A stretch of 64,000 bases of DNA, taken from positions 186,001 through 250,000 of the forward strand of contig NZ_WKJD01000004.1 of assembly GCF_009674665.1 (NCBI RefSeq), read 5' to 3'. The translations under genes and the position numbers were made by a program. The DNA is from Agromyces kandeliae (GTDB lineage Bacteria; Actinomycetota; Actinomycetes; Actinomycetales; Microbacteriaceae). Positions 26,815-35,378 of the stretch are shown here, one piece after another. Below the pieces are notes generated by a model. The model worked only from the letters and a program-made list of their open reading frames with translations. It had not been told where the DNA came from and ran no database searches. Within the stretch, counting starts at the first letter, position 1, and every line of letters begins with the position of its first letter.

Positions 26815-26999
26815 TGTCGAGGGACGTGGAGCATCAGTTCTGGTACAACCTCAACACGGGTGAGGTCGAAGAGGGGTTGGTCTCGCCGGCCGTCGAGCGT
26901 GTCGGTCCGTTCGAGACTCGGGCCGAGGCGGAGCAGGCCCTGGAGATCCTCCGCGCCAACAGCGCGAAGTGGGCCGAGGAGGAGGCCGCCGAGGAGTGA
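26814..26999 (+). CDS. small SPOR-domain-like protein
   Basis: 61 residues, acidic, no signal peptide. The sequence EHQFWYNLNTGEVEEG, then VGPFETRAEAEQALEILRAN, matches the short cytoplasmic proteins that databases call SPOR domain-containing in Microbacteriaceae. The first half resembles a beta-hairpin and the second a helix with the F-x-T-x-x-E-A pattern of SPOR repeats. Function is unknown. It is divergent from map with only 11 bases between the start codons, and convergent with panB 25 bases on. Confidence 0.75.
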   Translation: MSRDVEHQFWYNLNTGEVEEGLVSPAVERVGPFETRAEAEQALEILRANSAKWAEEEAAEE

Positions 27000-27024
27000 G
27001 CGGCCCAGGCGGCCGGGCGGACCG

Positions 27025-27912
27025 TCAGTAGGAGTGCTCGTCCGTCGGGTAGGCGCCCGAGGCGACATCCGCCCGCCATTCCCGGGCGGCGTCGCCGAGC
27101 ACGCTCGCCAGGTTCGCGTACTGCTTGACGAACCGCGGGATCCGGCCGGTGGTCAGCCCGGCCCAGTCGGTCCACACGAGCAGCTGTCCGTCGCAGTGCG
27201 GGCCCCCGCCCACCGAGATCGTCGGGATGTGGAGCAGCTCGGTGACCTGCCGTGCGGCGTCCGCCGGCACCATCTCGAGGACGACGGCGAACGCACCGGC
27301 GTCCTGGACCGCCCGGGCGTCGGCGAGCAGCTGCTTCACGCCCTCGCCGCGCCCCTGGATGATGTGACCGCCCAGCCCGTGCTCGCTCTGCGGCGTGTAC
27401 CCGATGTGCGCCATGACCGGGATGCCCGCGCCGACGATGCGGCGGATCTGCTTCTGGCTGCGTTCGCCGCCCTCGAGCTTGACCGCGTGCGCGCCGGCCT
27501 CCTTCATGAAGCGGATGGCGGTGTGCAGCGCCTCGTCGGGTCCGTTCTCGTACGAGCCGAACGGCATGTCGGCGATGACGAACGAGCGCTCGACCGCGCC
27601 GGCGACGGCGCGCGTGAGCGGGATGAGCTCGTCGACGGTGACCGGAAGGGTCGTCTCGTACCCGAGCACGTTGTTGCCGGCCGAGTCCCCGACGAGCAGG
27701 AAGTCGACGCCGGCCTCGTCGAAGATGCGCGCAGTGAGCTGGTCGTAGCTCGTGAGGCCGGTGATCTTGATGCCGTCGCGCTTGGCGTTCTGGAAGTGCC
27801 GCGTGCGGACTCGCTTCGGGCCCCCCGCGGTGCTCGAGGCGCCGCCGTAGGGGTTCTCGGCCACGGGGGCCTCGGAGGGGGTCGCTGCGCCGTCGGATGC
27901 GTGGTCGGACAT
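27025..27912 (-). CDS. panB: 3-methyl-2-oxobutanoate hydroxymethyltransferase
   Basis: 295 residues from ATG 27912. First committed step of pantothenate synthesis: transfers a hydroxymethyl from methylenetetrahydrofolate to ketoisovalerate. Recognised by ITGLTSYDQLTARIFDEAGV near residue 45, VGDSAGNNVLGYETTLPVT (metal Asp), MPFGSYENGPDEAL, KLEGGERSQKQI and GGGPHCDGQLLVW. The 30 N-terminal residues are a variable tail. GAGACT 6 bases upstream could be a weak -10 for a leaderless start. Pantothenate feeds CoA and the ACP prosthetic group. Confidence 0.95.
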   Translation of the reverse strand: MSDHASDGAATPSEAPVAENPYGGASSTAGGPKRVRTRHFQNAKRDGIKITGLTSYDQLTARIFDEAGVDFLLVGDSAGNNVLGYETTLPVTVDELIPLTRAVAGAVERSFVIADMPFGSYENGPDEALHTAIRFMKEAGAHAVKLEGGERSQKQIRRIVGAGIPVMAHIGYTPQSEHGLGGHIIQGRGEGVKQLLADARAVQDAGAFAVVLEMVPADAARQVTELLHIPTISVGGGPHCDGQLLVWTDWAGLTTGRIPRFVKQYANLASVLGDAAREWRADVASGAYPTDEHSY

Positions 27913-27999
27913 GGCGCCAGTCTCGCACAGCACCGCCGTCATCCGGGCGGGAGCGCGGGGCCCGACCGACTACGCTGAGAGCATCGAGGAAGGGTGTGC

Positions 28000-29337
28000 A
28001 TGGACAAGCAGCGCGACTTCGTTCTCCGGACCATCGAGGAACGAGGAGTCAAGTTCGTCAGGCTCTGGTTCACGGACGTCGTCGGCACGCTGAAGTCGGT
28101 CGCGATCGCGCCGGCCGAGGTCGAGGGGGCGTTCACCGAGGGCATCGGCTTCGACGGGTCGGCGATCGAGGGTCTCAGTCGGACCTTCGAGTCCGACCTC
28201 CTCGCGTACCCCGACCCGACCACCTTCCAGACCCTGCCGTGGCGCGGTGACATCGACCCCACGGCGCGCATGTTCTGCGACATCACCACTCCCGACGGCG
28301 AGCCGGCCGTCGCCGACCCGCGCAACGTCCTCAAGCGCACGCTCGCGCGCGCCGCCGACGCCGGGTTCACGTTCTACACGCACCCCGAGATCGAGTTCTA
28401 CCTGCTCAAGTCCTCGAAGTACGGCCCCGAGGGCCCGCAGCCCGTCGACTCGGCCGGGTACTTCGACAACGTCCCCGGTGGCACGGCGCACGACTTCCGA
28501 CGTCGGTCCGTCCGGATGCTGGAGGACCTCGGCATCTCGGTGGAGTTCAGCCACCACGAGGCCGGTCCGGGACAGAACGAGATCGACCTCCGCTACGCCG
28601 ACGCGCTGACGACGGCCGACAACATCATGACCTTCCGCACGGTCGTGAAGGAGGTCGCCATCGAGCAGGGCGTCTACGCGACGTTCATGCCGAAGCCGTT
28701 CTCCGACAAGCCCGGTTCGGGCATGCACACGCACCTGTCGCTCTTCGAGGGCGACGCGAACGCCTTCTACGAGCCGGGCGCGCAGTACCAGCTCTCCAAG
28801 ATCGGCCGCCAGTTCATCGCGGGCCTCCTCCGCCACGCGAACGAGATCTCGGCCGTCACGAACCAGTTCGTGAACTCCTACAAGCGGCTCTGGGGCGGAG
28901 ACGAGGCCCCGAGCTTCATCTGCTGGGGTCACAACAACCGGTCGGCCCTCGTGCGCGTGCCGCTGTACAAGCCGAACAAGGGGCAGAGCGCGCGCGTCGA
29001 GTACCGCGCCATCGACTCCGCCGCGAACCCCTACCTGGCGTTCTCGCTGCTGCTCGCCGCGGGCCTCAAGGGCATCGAGGAGGGGTACGAACTCCCCTCC
29101 GAGGCCGAGGACGACGTGTGGGCCCTGACCGACAGCGAGCGGCGCGCGCTCGGGTACCGACCTCTGCCGGCGAGTCTCGACCACGCCATCGAGTACATGG
29201 AGACGTCCGAGCTCGTCGCGGACACGCTGGGCGAGCACGTCTTCAACTACGTGCTCGCGAACAAGCGTGCCGAATGGCGCGACTACCGCACGCAGGTCAC
29301 TCCGTTCGAGTTGTACCGCAACCTCGAGATCCTCTGA
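28000..29337 (+). CDS. glnA2: glutamine synthetase, type I-alpha-like (GlnA2)
   Basis: 445 residues. ATP-dependent glutamine formation from glutamate and ammonia. The glutamine synthetase core is intact: GFDGSAIEG near residue 55, HPEIEFYLLK, GPGQNEIDLRY, GSGMHTHLS and ARVEYRAIDSAANPYLAF. The C-terminal region reads VWALTDSE where the adenylylation loop with NLYxLP would be, so control by GlnE is unlikely. The start ATG 28000 has GAGGAAGGG 7 bases upstream, better than GTG 27994. glnE follows after 13 bases, as in mycobacteria. Confidence 0.93.
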   Translation: MDKQRDFVLRTIEERGVKFVRLWFTDVVGTLKSVAIAPAEVEGAFTEGIGFDGSAIEGLSRTFESDLLAYPDPTTFQTLPWRGDIDPTARMFCDITTPDGEPAVADPRNVLKRTLARAADAGFTFYTHPEIEFYLLKSSKYGPEGPQPVDSAGYFDNVPGGTAHDFRRRSVRMLEDLGISVEFSHHEAGPGQNEIDLRYADALTTADNIMTFRTVVKEVAIEQGVYATFMPKPFSDKPGSGMHTHLSLFEGDANAFYEPGAQYQLSKIGRQFIAGLLRHANEISAVTNQFVNSYKRLWGGDEAPSFICWGHNNRSALVRVPLYKPNKGQSARVEYRAIDSAANPYLAFSLLLAAGLKGIEEGYELPSEAEDDVWALTDSERRALGYRPLPASLDHAIEYMETSELVADTLGEHVFNYVLANKRAEWRDYRTQVTPFELYRNLEIL

Positions 29338-29350
29338 CGGTCGGCACCGG

Positions 29351-32300
29351 ATGACGCGCACCGCCCCGACCCTCGGTGCGTTGGCGCGCGCCGGCTTCAA
29401 CGACCTCGACCTCGCGGCGGCCGCGTCGGTCGACCTCGCCGAGGCCGCCGGCGTCGAGCCGGAGGAACTGGTCGACGCGCTCGGTGCGGCCGCCGACCCC
29501 GACCAGGCGCTCGAGGAACTCCGACGACTCCACGAGCGCGCTCCCGAGCGGGTCGGTGCCGTCCTGCGCGACGCCGCCGCACTCGACCGCGCCGCGCGCC
29601 TCCTCGGCGCGTCTCGCGGGTTCGCCGAGTTCTTCCTCCGCAACATCGACGAGCTCGGACTGCTGCACCAGCGACCGACTCCGCCGCCGTCGCAGGCGGA
29701 GGCCGCGGCGGACCTGGTCGCGGCCGTGGCATCCGTCGACGCGCCACGGGCGCACCTGGCCGATGCCGGAGCCCGCGCGTTGCGCGTCGGATACCGGCGC
29801 CTGCTCGCCGGCGTCGCGATCTGGGACCTCACGCGCGCGGATGCGGTCGACGCGCTGGACGTCGTCGCCTCGGGACTCGCCGACCTGGCCGGGGGAGCGA
29901 TCGACGCCGCACTGCACCTGTCCCGGAGGCTCGTCGCTCGCGCCGACGGGGAGCCGGCCGCGCCCGGGCGGTTCCCGGCGGCGCAGGTCGAGGCGACCCG
30001 CCTCGCCGTGATCGGCATGGGCAAGGCCGGCGCGGGGGAGCTCAACTACGTGAGCGACGTCGACGTCATCTTCGTCGCGGAGTCCGCCGACGAGGAGACC
30101 GCGACGACGCCGCGCGCCCTGGAGATCGCGACGAGGCTCGCCATGACGACGATGCGCGCGATCGGGGAACCCGGGATCGAGCCGCCGCTGTGGGAGGTCG
30201 ATCCGAACCTGCGCCCCGAGGGCAAGGACGGCGCGCTCGTGCGCACCCTCGATTCGCACCTCCAGTACTACGACCGTTGGGCGAAGAGCTGGGAGTTCCA
30301 GGCCCTGCTCAAGGCGCGCCCGCTCGCCGGCGATCCCGACCTCGGCGCACGATACGCAGAGGGCGTCGCCCCGAAGGTCTGGTCGAGCTCGTCGCGGGAG
30401 GGGTTCGTCGAGTCGGTCCAGCGCATGCGGGAACGCGTCACCGACCACATCCCGTCCGACGAGGTCGACGTCCAACTGAAGCTCGGTCCGGGCGGCCTTC
30501 GCGACATCGAGTTCACCGTGCAGCTGCTGCAGCTGGTCCACGGTGCCACCGACGAGGCGATCCGCCAGGCCGGAACGCTGCCCGCCCTCGCGGCGCTCGC
30601 CGAGCACGGCTACGTCGGCCGCGAGGAGGCCGCCGAGTTCTCCCGCGACTACCGCGTGCTGCGCGTGCTCGAGCACCGGCTGCAGCTCGCGCGCCTGCGC
30701 CGCACGCACCTCATGCCGCGCGAGGACGCGGAGCGACGGACCCTCGCGCGCGCGTCCGGGCTGGCACGGACGGCCGGCGAGATCACCGAGACCTGGCAGG
30801 CGACGCGGCGCCGCGTCCGCGGACTGCACGAGCGCCTGTTCTACCGCCCCCTGCTCTCGGCGGTCGCCGCCCTGCCCGCCGAGGGGCTCGAGCTCACGAG
30901 CGCCCAGGCCGAGGCGCGACTCGCCGCGATCGGCTTCACCGACCCGCGCGGGGCGCTGGCGCACATCGCCGCGCTCACCGCGGGCGTGTCGCGACGCGCG
31001 ACCATCCAGCGCCACCTCATGCCCGTGCTGATCTCGTGGTTCGCGGGCGGCGCCGACCCCGACTACGGCCTGCTCGCCTTCCGAAGGATCAGCGACGCGC
31101 TCGGCACCACGCATTGGTACCTCCGCCTGCTCCGCGACTCGTCGGACGCCGCGCTGCGCCTGACCCGCGTCCTGTCCGGATCGCGCTTCGCCGGCGAACT
31201 GCTCGAGCACATCCCCGAAGCGGTGGCGTGGCTCGAGGACGTCGACGAGCTCCGTCCGCGTCCGCTTCCGGCGCTGCGCGAGGCGGGTGACGCCGTCCTC
31301 GCCCGCCACGGCGACCTGGAGGCCGCGGCGAAGGTGATCCGCGCGATGCGCCGTCGTGAAGTGCTCCGGCTCGCCCTCGCCGCCATCCTCGACGTCTGCA
31401 CGGTCGAGGAGCTCGGGCGCGGCCTGAGCGACGTCGCCGAGGCCCACCTGGAGTCGCTGCTCCGGGCGATCCGACGTGGCGACGACGGCATCGAGTTCGC
31501 CGTCATCGGCATGGGTCGGTTCGGAGGCCGCGAGCTCGGGATCGGCTCCGACACCGACATCCTCTACGTCTACCGTCCGACGACGGCCGAGCCGGATGCC
31601 GCGCACAGCCGAGCGCTGAAGATCGTCTCGGAGCTCGTCCGTACGAGCGAGGACGCGCGACTGCCGTTCGAACTCGATGCGGGCCTTCGCCCCGAGGGCC
31701 GGAACGGCGTCGTCGCCCGCTCGCTCGAGGCGTACCGGGCGTACTACGCCCGCTGGTCGCTCACCTGGGAGGCTCAGGCGCTGCTCCGGGCGCGCGGCGT
31801 CGCCGGAGACCGGGCGCTCATCGAGGCATTCACCGAACTCGCGGACACCGTCCGCTACCCGACCACGATCGCCGAGCAGGAGGTGCGCGAGGTCAAGCGC
31901 ATCAAGGCGCGCGTCGAGAACGAGCGATTGCCGCAGGGCGCCGATCCGACACGGCACCTGAAGCTCGGGCGCGGATCGTTGAGCGATGTCGAATGGTTCG
32001 TGCAGCTCATCCAACTCGAGCACGCGGCGACCGTGCCCGCACTCCGGACCGCATCGACGCTCGACGCGCTCTCGGCCTCGGTCGACGCCGGACTGGTCGA
32101 CGATGCCGACGCCGAGACGCTGCGCTCGGCCTGGGTCCTCGCCTCGCGCGCGCGATCGGCCCTGACGCTCTGGCTCGACAAGACGACCGACGTGCTCCCG
32201 GTGGAGCGAACCCAGCTCGAGGGCGTCGCCCGCATCATGGGCTACCCGCCCGGCTCGGCCACGGCGCTCGAGCACGACTACCTCGCCGTCACCCGCCGTG

Positions 32301-32365
32301 CACGGGCGGTCTTCGAGCGCGGGTTCTACGGCGTCGAACCGCGGCGCGAACCGACGGTCGGCTGA
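29351..32365 (+). CDS. glnE: glutamine synthetase adenylyltransferase/deadenylase
   Basis: 1004 residues from ATG 29351. Bifunctional enzyme that adenylylates and deadenylylates glutamine synthetase according to nitrogen status. Two nucleotidyltransferase halves are visible: GKAGAGELNYVSDVDVIFV near residue 222 (removase half) and GRFGGRELGIGSDTDILYVY near 720 (transferase half), with helical linkers. Co-directional with glnA2 13 bases upstream and convergent with glnA, its expected substrate. Confidence 0.95.
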   Translation: MTRTAPTLGALARAGFNDLDLAAAASVDLAEAAGVEPEELVDALGAAADPDQALEELRRLHERAPERVGAVLRDAAALDRAARLLGASRGFAEFFLRNIDELGLLHQRPTPPPSQAEAAADLVAAVASVDAPRAHLADAGARALRVGYRRLLAGVAIWDLTRADAVDALDVVASGLADLAGGAIDAALHLSRRLVARADGEPAAPGRFPAAQVEATRLAVIGMGKAGAGELNYVSDVDVIFVAESADEETATTPRALEIATRLAMTTMRAIGEPGIEPPLWEVDPNLRPEGKDGALVRTLDSHLQYYDRWAKSWEFQALLKARPLAGDPDLGARYAEGVAPKVWSSSSREGFVESVQRMRERVTDHIPSDEVDVQLKLGPGGLRDIEFTVQLLQLVHGATDEAIRQAGTLPALAALAEHGYVGREEAAEFSRDYRVLRVLEHRLQLARLRRTHLMPREDAERRTLARASGLARTAGEITETWQATRRRVRGLHERLFYRPLLSAVAALPAEGLELTSAQAEARLAAIGFTDPRGALAHIAALTAGVSRRATIQRHLMPVLISWFAGGADPDYGLLAFRRISDALGTTHWYLRLLRDSSDAALRLTRVLSGSRFAGELLEHIPEAVAWLEDVDELRPRPLPALREAGDAVLARHGDLEAAAKVIRAMRRREVLRLALAAILDVCTVEELGRGLSDVAEAHLESLLRAIRRGDDGIEFAVIGMGRFGGRELGIGSDTDILYVYRPTTAEPDAAHSRALKIVSELVRTSEDARLPFELDAGLRPEGRNGVVARSLEAYRAYYARWSLTWEAQALLRARGVAGDRALIEAFTELADTVRYPTTIAEQEVREVKRIKARVENERLPQGADPTRHLKLGRGSLSDVEWFVQLIQLEHAATVPALRTASTLDALSASVDAGLVDDADAETLRSAWVLASRARSALTLWLDKTTDVLPVERTQLEGVARIMGYPPGSATALEHDYLAVTRRARAVFERGFYGVEPRREPTVG

Positions 32366-32438
32366 GCGCCGGGCCGTTCGCCTTCACCACGTCACGGGCG
32401 ACGTGCAGCACGACGACGTGCCCGCAGGCCAACGACAC

Positions 32439-32473
32439 GAGGGCCCGTGTCGCAGAACGCGACACGGGCCCTC
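32439..32473. terminator. bidirectional terminator between glnE and glnA
   Basis: A perfect 15-bp stem: GAGGGCCCGTGTCGC at 32439-32453 and its complement at 32459-32473, loop AGAAC. It separates two convergent genes. Confidence 0.8.
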
Positions 32474-32502
32474 GGCTCTCTGGGGGGATGGGGGGAGAGA
32501 GT

Positions 32503-33927
32503 CTAGACGCCGAAGTACAGCTCGAACTCGAACGGGTGGGGACGCTGAGCCAGCGGCTTCAGTTCCTTCTCGCGCTTGTAGTCGATCCAGGTCTCGATGA
32601 GCTCCTTGGTGAACACGCCGCCCTCGAGGAGGAAGTCGTGGTCGGCCTCGAGTGCGTCGAGCACGGCGTCGAGCGAACCCGGCACCTGCGGGATCGCCTT
32701 GGCCTCCTCCGGCGGGAGCTCGTAGAGGTCCTTGTCGACGGGCTCGTGCGGCTCGATGCGGTTCTTGATGCCGTCGAGGCCGGCCATGAGCTGCGCGGCG
32801 AAAGCGAGGTACGGGTTGCCCGACGCATCCGGAGCGCGGAACTCGATGCGCTTGGCCTTGGGGTTCGTGCCCGTGATCGGGATGCGGATCGCGGCGGAAC
32901 GGTTGCCCGCCGAGTACACGAGGTTGACGGGAGCCTCGAAGCCCGGAACGAGGCGGTGGTAGGAGTTCACCGTCGGGTTCGTGAAGGCGAGCAGCGCGGG
33001 GGCGTGGCGGAGGATGCCGCCGATGTACCAGCGCGCGACGTCGGACAGGCCGCCGTAGCCGGCCTCGTCGTAGAACAGCGGCTTGCCGTCGTTCCACAGC
33101 GACTGGTGGGTGTGCATCCCCGAGCCGTTGTCGCCGAAGAGCGGCTTCGGCATGAAGGTCGCGGTCTTGCCCCACTCGTTCGCGGTGTTCTTGACGATGT
33201 ACTTGAACTTCAGGATGTCGTCGGCCGCGTGGACCATCGTGTCGAAGCGGTAGTTGATCTCCGCCTGGCCGCCCGTGCCGACCTCGTGGTGGGCGCGCTC
33301 GAGGATGAGCCCGGCCTCGATCAGCTTGAGCGAGATGTCGTCGCGCAGGTCGGCCTGCTTGTCGACCGGGGAGACGGGGAAGTAGCCGCCCTTGTACGGG
33401 GTCTTGTTGCCGAGGTTGCCGCCCTCTTCGGTGCGACCGGAGTTCCAGGCGCCCTCCTCGGAGTCGACCGAGTAGAAGCTCGAGTTCTGCTTCACCTCGT
33501 AGCGGACGTCGTCGAAGATGTAGAACTCGGCCTCGGGAGCGAAGTACGCGGTGTCGGCGATGCCCGTGGACGCGAGGTACTTCTCGGCCTTCTTGGCGAC
33601 CTGACGCGGGTCCTTGGCGTAGATCTCGCCGTTGCGCGGGTTGTAGATGTCGAACACCATGATCAGCGTGCGCTCGGCCCGGAAGGGATCGATGTACGCC
33701 GTGGAGACGTCGGGGATCAGCTGCATGTCGGACTCGTGGATCGACGCGAAGCCGCGGATCGAGGAGCCGTCGAAGAGCTGGCCGACGGTGAAGAAGTCCT
33801 CGTCGACAGTGGAGGCCGGGATGTTGAAGTGCTGCTGCACACCCGGAAGATCGGTGAAACGGATGTCGAGGAACTTGACGTCCGTCTCCTTGATGAACTT
33901 GAGGACTTCGGAAGAATCACTGAACAT
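32503..33927 (-). CDS. glnA: glutamine synthetase, type I-beta, adenylylation-regulated
   Basis: 474 residues, the standard GSI length. Cytoplasmic dodecamer making glutamine. Motifs: FDGSSIRGF near 52, [31 protein letters not shown] near 268 and [19 protein letters not shown] near 360. Tyr402 in [11 protein letters not shown] is the expected AMP attachment site for GlnE, encoded convergently next door. ATG 33927 is chosen over ATG 33942 because it restores family length and has GGAG 8 bases upstream. A double GlnR operator lies 74-111 bases upstream. Confidence 0.97.
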   Translation of the reverse strand: MFSDSSEVLKFIKETDVKFLDIRFTDLPGVQQHFNIPASTVDEDFFTVGQLFDGSSIRGFASIHESDMQLIPDVSTAYIDPFRAERTLIMVFDIYNPRNGEIYAKDPRQVAKKAEKYLASTGIADTAYFAPEAEFYIFDDVRYEVKQNSSFYSVDSEEGAWNSGRTEEGGNLGNKTPYKGGYFPVSPVDKQADLRDDISLKLIEAGLILERAHHEVGTGGQAEINYRFDTMVHAADDILKFKYIVKNTANEWGKTATFMPKPLFGDNGSGMHTHQSLWNDGKPLFYDEAGYGGLSDVARWYIGGILRHAPALLAFTNPTVNSYHRLVPGFEAPVNLVYSAGNRSAAIRIPITGTNPKAKRIEFRAPDASGNPYLAFAAQLMAGLDGIKNRIEPHEPVDKDLYELPPEEAKAIPQVPGSLDAVLDALEADHDFLLEGGVFTKELIETWIDYKREKELKPLAQRPHPFEFELYFGV

Positions 33928-33984
33928 GTGACGGTGCTCCAAGGGCAGGTAGAGGGCGAGGACGCAGTCGTTCGACCGGTTGCG

Positions 33985-33990
33985 ACGTTA
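33985..33990 (-). promoter_or_regulatory. candidate -10 box TAACGT of glnA
   Basis: TAACGT on the minus strand lies about 58 bases before ATG 33927. The matching -35 position falls inside the downstream GlnR box. Confidence 0.4.
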
Positions 33991-34000
33991 TCCGGGCGGG

Positions 34001-34038
34001 GTTTCCCTGCCGTGACACCAATGTTTCGACCGTGTTAC
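34001..34038 (-). promoter_or_regulatory. double GlnR operator upstream of glnA
   Basis: Read on the minus strand the site is GTAAC-n6-GAAAC-n6-GTCAC-n6-GAAAC. This is two copies of the actinobacterial GlnR consensus gTnAc-n6-GaAAc with a 22-base repeat, the arrangement known from Streptomyces nitrogen genes. It overlaps the predicted -35 of glnA. The glnR gene itself is outside the window. Confidence 0.85.
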
Positions 34039-34053
34039 ACGGTGTGCGATCGG

Positions 34054-34059
34054 TAGACT
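34054..34059 (+). promoter_or_regulatory. -10 box TAGACT of the RDD gene
   Basis: TAGACT lies 6 bases before GTG 34066. Leaderless spacing, divergent from glnA. Confidence 0.5.
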
Positions 34060-34065
34060 CGTCCG

Positions 34066-34497
34066 GTGCCAGACCCCGCGAACCCGACCGGCGACATCCC
34101 ACCCAGCAGGTACCCGGGCGAACGGCTCGGGCTTCCGGAGGAGGGCGCGGGGTCCGTCGGGCGAGTCGGCCGCCGCCTCGCGGCGATCATGGTCGACTGG
34201 ATCATCGCGAACGTCATCGCGCTGCTGGTGGGCCCGTACGCATCGACGGCGCAGTCGTGGGCGACGCTCGGCATCTTCGCGCTGATGCAGGTGCTCTTCA
34301 TCCCGACGATCGGCGGCAGCGTCGGTCACCGCCTGCTCGGCATGCGCGTCGTGGCGGTCCGTGGCGGATGGGTCGGGTCGTGGCGTCCGATCGTGCGCAC
34401 GCTCCTGCTGGTCGTCGTCGTCCCGGCGCTCGTCTGGGACTCGGACCAGCGTGGATTCCACGACAAGGTCGCCGGAACCGTCCTGATCCGCGCCTGA
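34066..34497 (+). CDS. RDD family membrane protein
   Basis: 143 residues from GTG 34066. A proline-rich N-terminal tail is followed by RVGRRLAAIMVDWIIANVIA, which carries the Arg and Asp of the RDD signature. There are three hydrophobic segments, and PTIGGSVGHRLLGMRVV before the last one is the second conserved block. The function of the family is mostly unknown. A RDD protein beside glnA, DUF4191 and lipA is conserved synteny in actinobacteria. Confidence 0.85.
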   Translation: MPDPANPTGDIPPSRYPGERLGLPEEGAGSVGRVGRRLAAIMVDWIIANVIALLVGPYASTAQSWATLGIFALMQVLFIPTIGGSVGHRLLGMRVVAVRGGWVGSWRPIVRTLLLVVVVPALVWDSDQRGFHDKVAGTVLIRA

Positions 34498-34520
34498 GCG
34501 GCGTTCCGTTCCGGACACGA

Positions 34521-34554
34521 CTGCGGCATCCGCCCTGGTGAACGGATGCCGCAG
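34521..34554. terminator. bidirectional terminator between RDD and DUF4191 genes
   Basis: A perfect 12-bp stem, CTGCGGCATCCG at 34521-34532 and CGGATGCCGCAG at 34543-34554, with a 10-base loop, between convergent genes. Confidence 0.75.
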
Positions 34555-34569
34555 GCCGATGGTCGCCGG

Positions 34570-35292
34570 TCAGCGCATGCGACCGCGCTGCGGACGCACC
34601 CGCATCGGGTCGACGCCCTTGGGGATCGGGAGCGGGGCCTGGAGCGAGTTCAGCCGGTTCGTGACCGCGAGTACCTCGGGCTTGGTCAGGGTCCGCTTCG
34701 TCTTCCGGAGCGTCGCGGCGAGCCGGTGGAGTTCGACCGAACCCTCCTCGTGGCCCACCGAGAGCGTGCGCACGGGGACGTTCGGCAGCACTCGCTCGAC
34801 CTTGCGCTTCTCGTCGGCGAGCATGCGCTCGGTCCGCGACCGCGGGCCCTCGCTGATCAGCACGACGCCGCCGCGACCGACCGCGCGGTAGACGGCGTCC
34901 TGCGTCTTGCCGTTCACGGCCACCGGCATCTCGTTGCCGACCCAGTTGCCGCGGAGGCCGCTGCGGAGCACCGCGCCGACCGCGCCGGGCTGGCCGTCGA
35001 TCTGCGAGTACGCCGCGCGCTCGGCGCGCCGGCCGAGGATCACCAGCGCGATGAGCAGGCCCGCGAGCACGCCCGCGATGATCCACAGCGCGATCGTGAA
35101 GCCGTTGCCGCCGCTCAGCCACAGTGCGAGCCCGAGGCCGACGGCGACGGGTGCCAGGAAGCCGAGGAGCATGAGCCACTGGGCGCTGGAGTCGTAGCGG
35201 CGGGTCATCTGGAAGACCTGCCACATCTGCTTCATGCGGCCGGGCTCCTTCGGGGGCTTGGGAGCGGACCCGGCGTCCTTGGTGCGTGCCAT
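34570..35292 (-). CDS. DUF4191 family membrane protein
   Basis: 240 residues. A short basic N-terminus with MKQMWQVFQMTRRYD leads into two transmembrane helices (about residues 40-60 and 68-88, WLMLLGFLAPVAVGLGLALW and ALWIIAGVLAGLLIALVIL). A cytoplasmic part contains GAVLRSGLRGNWVGNEMPVA and GRGGVVLISEGP. This is the DUF4191 pattern; no function is known. It sits between lipA and the RDD gene as in other actinobacteria. TATCCT 6 bases before the ATG suggests a leaderless transcript separate from lipBA. Confidence 0.85.
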   Translation of the reverse strand: MARTKDAGSAPKPPKEPGRMKQMWQVFQMTRRYDSSAQWLMLLGFLAPVAVGLGLALWLSGGNGFTIALWIIAGVLAGLLIALVILGRRAERAAYSQIDGQPGAVGAVLRSGLRGNWVGNEMPVAVNGKTQDAVYRAVGRGGVVLISEGPRSRTERMLADEKRKVERVLPNVPVRTLSVGHEEGSVELHRLAATLRKTKRTLTKPEVLAVTNRLNSLQAPLPIPKGVDPMRVRPQRGRMR

Positions 35293-35298
35293 GCGTCA

Positions 35299-35304
35299 AG
35301 GATA
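35299..35304 (-). promoter_or_regulatory. -10 box TATCCT of the DUF4191 gene
   Basis: TATCCT on the minus strand ends 6 bases before ATG 35292. Confidence 0.5.
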
Positions 35305-35315
35305 CCGGCGGTCGA

Positions 35316-35354
35316 GGGGCCGCTCGGACCGCGAGCGGCGGTCCGAGCGGCCCC
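35316..35354 (-). terminator. terminator of the lipBA operon
   Basis: A perfect 17-bp stem, arms 35316-35332 and 35338-35354, loop GAGCG, begins 24 bases after the lipA stop and just before the DUF4191 promoter. Confidence 0.8.
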
Positions 35355-35378
35355 TGGTCACCGGATGGTCGGCGTGGT

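Noticed and set aside
29297-32275. A 992-codon open frame antisense to glnE, and similar long antisense frames opposite the LAL regulator (2307-5333), aceE and glnA2.
   Set aside because: They are by-products of GC-rich third positions. Their translations are low-complexity, Arg/Asp/Leu-rich and show no domain, while the opposite strand encodes a recognised protein.
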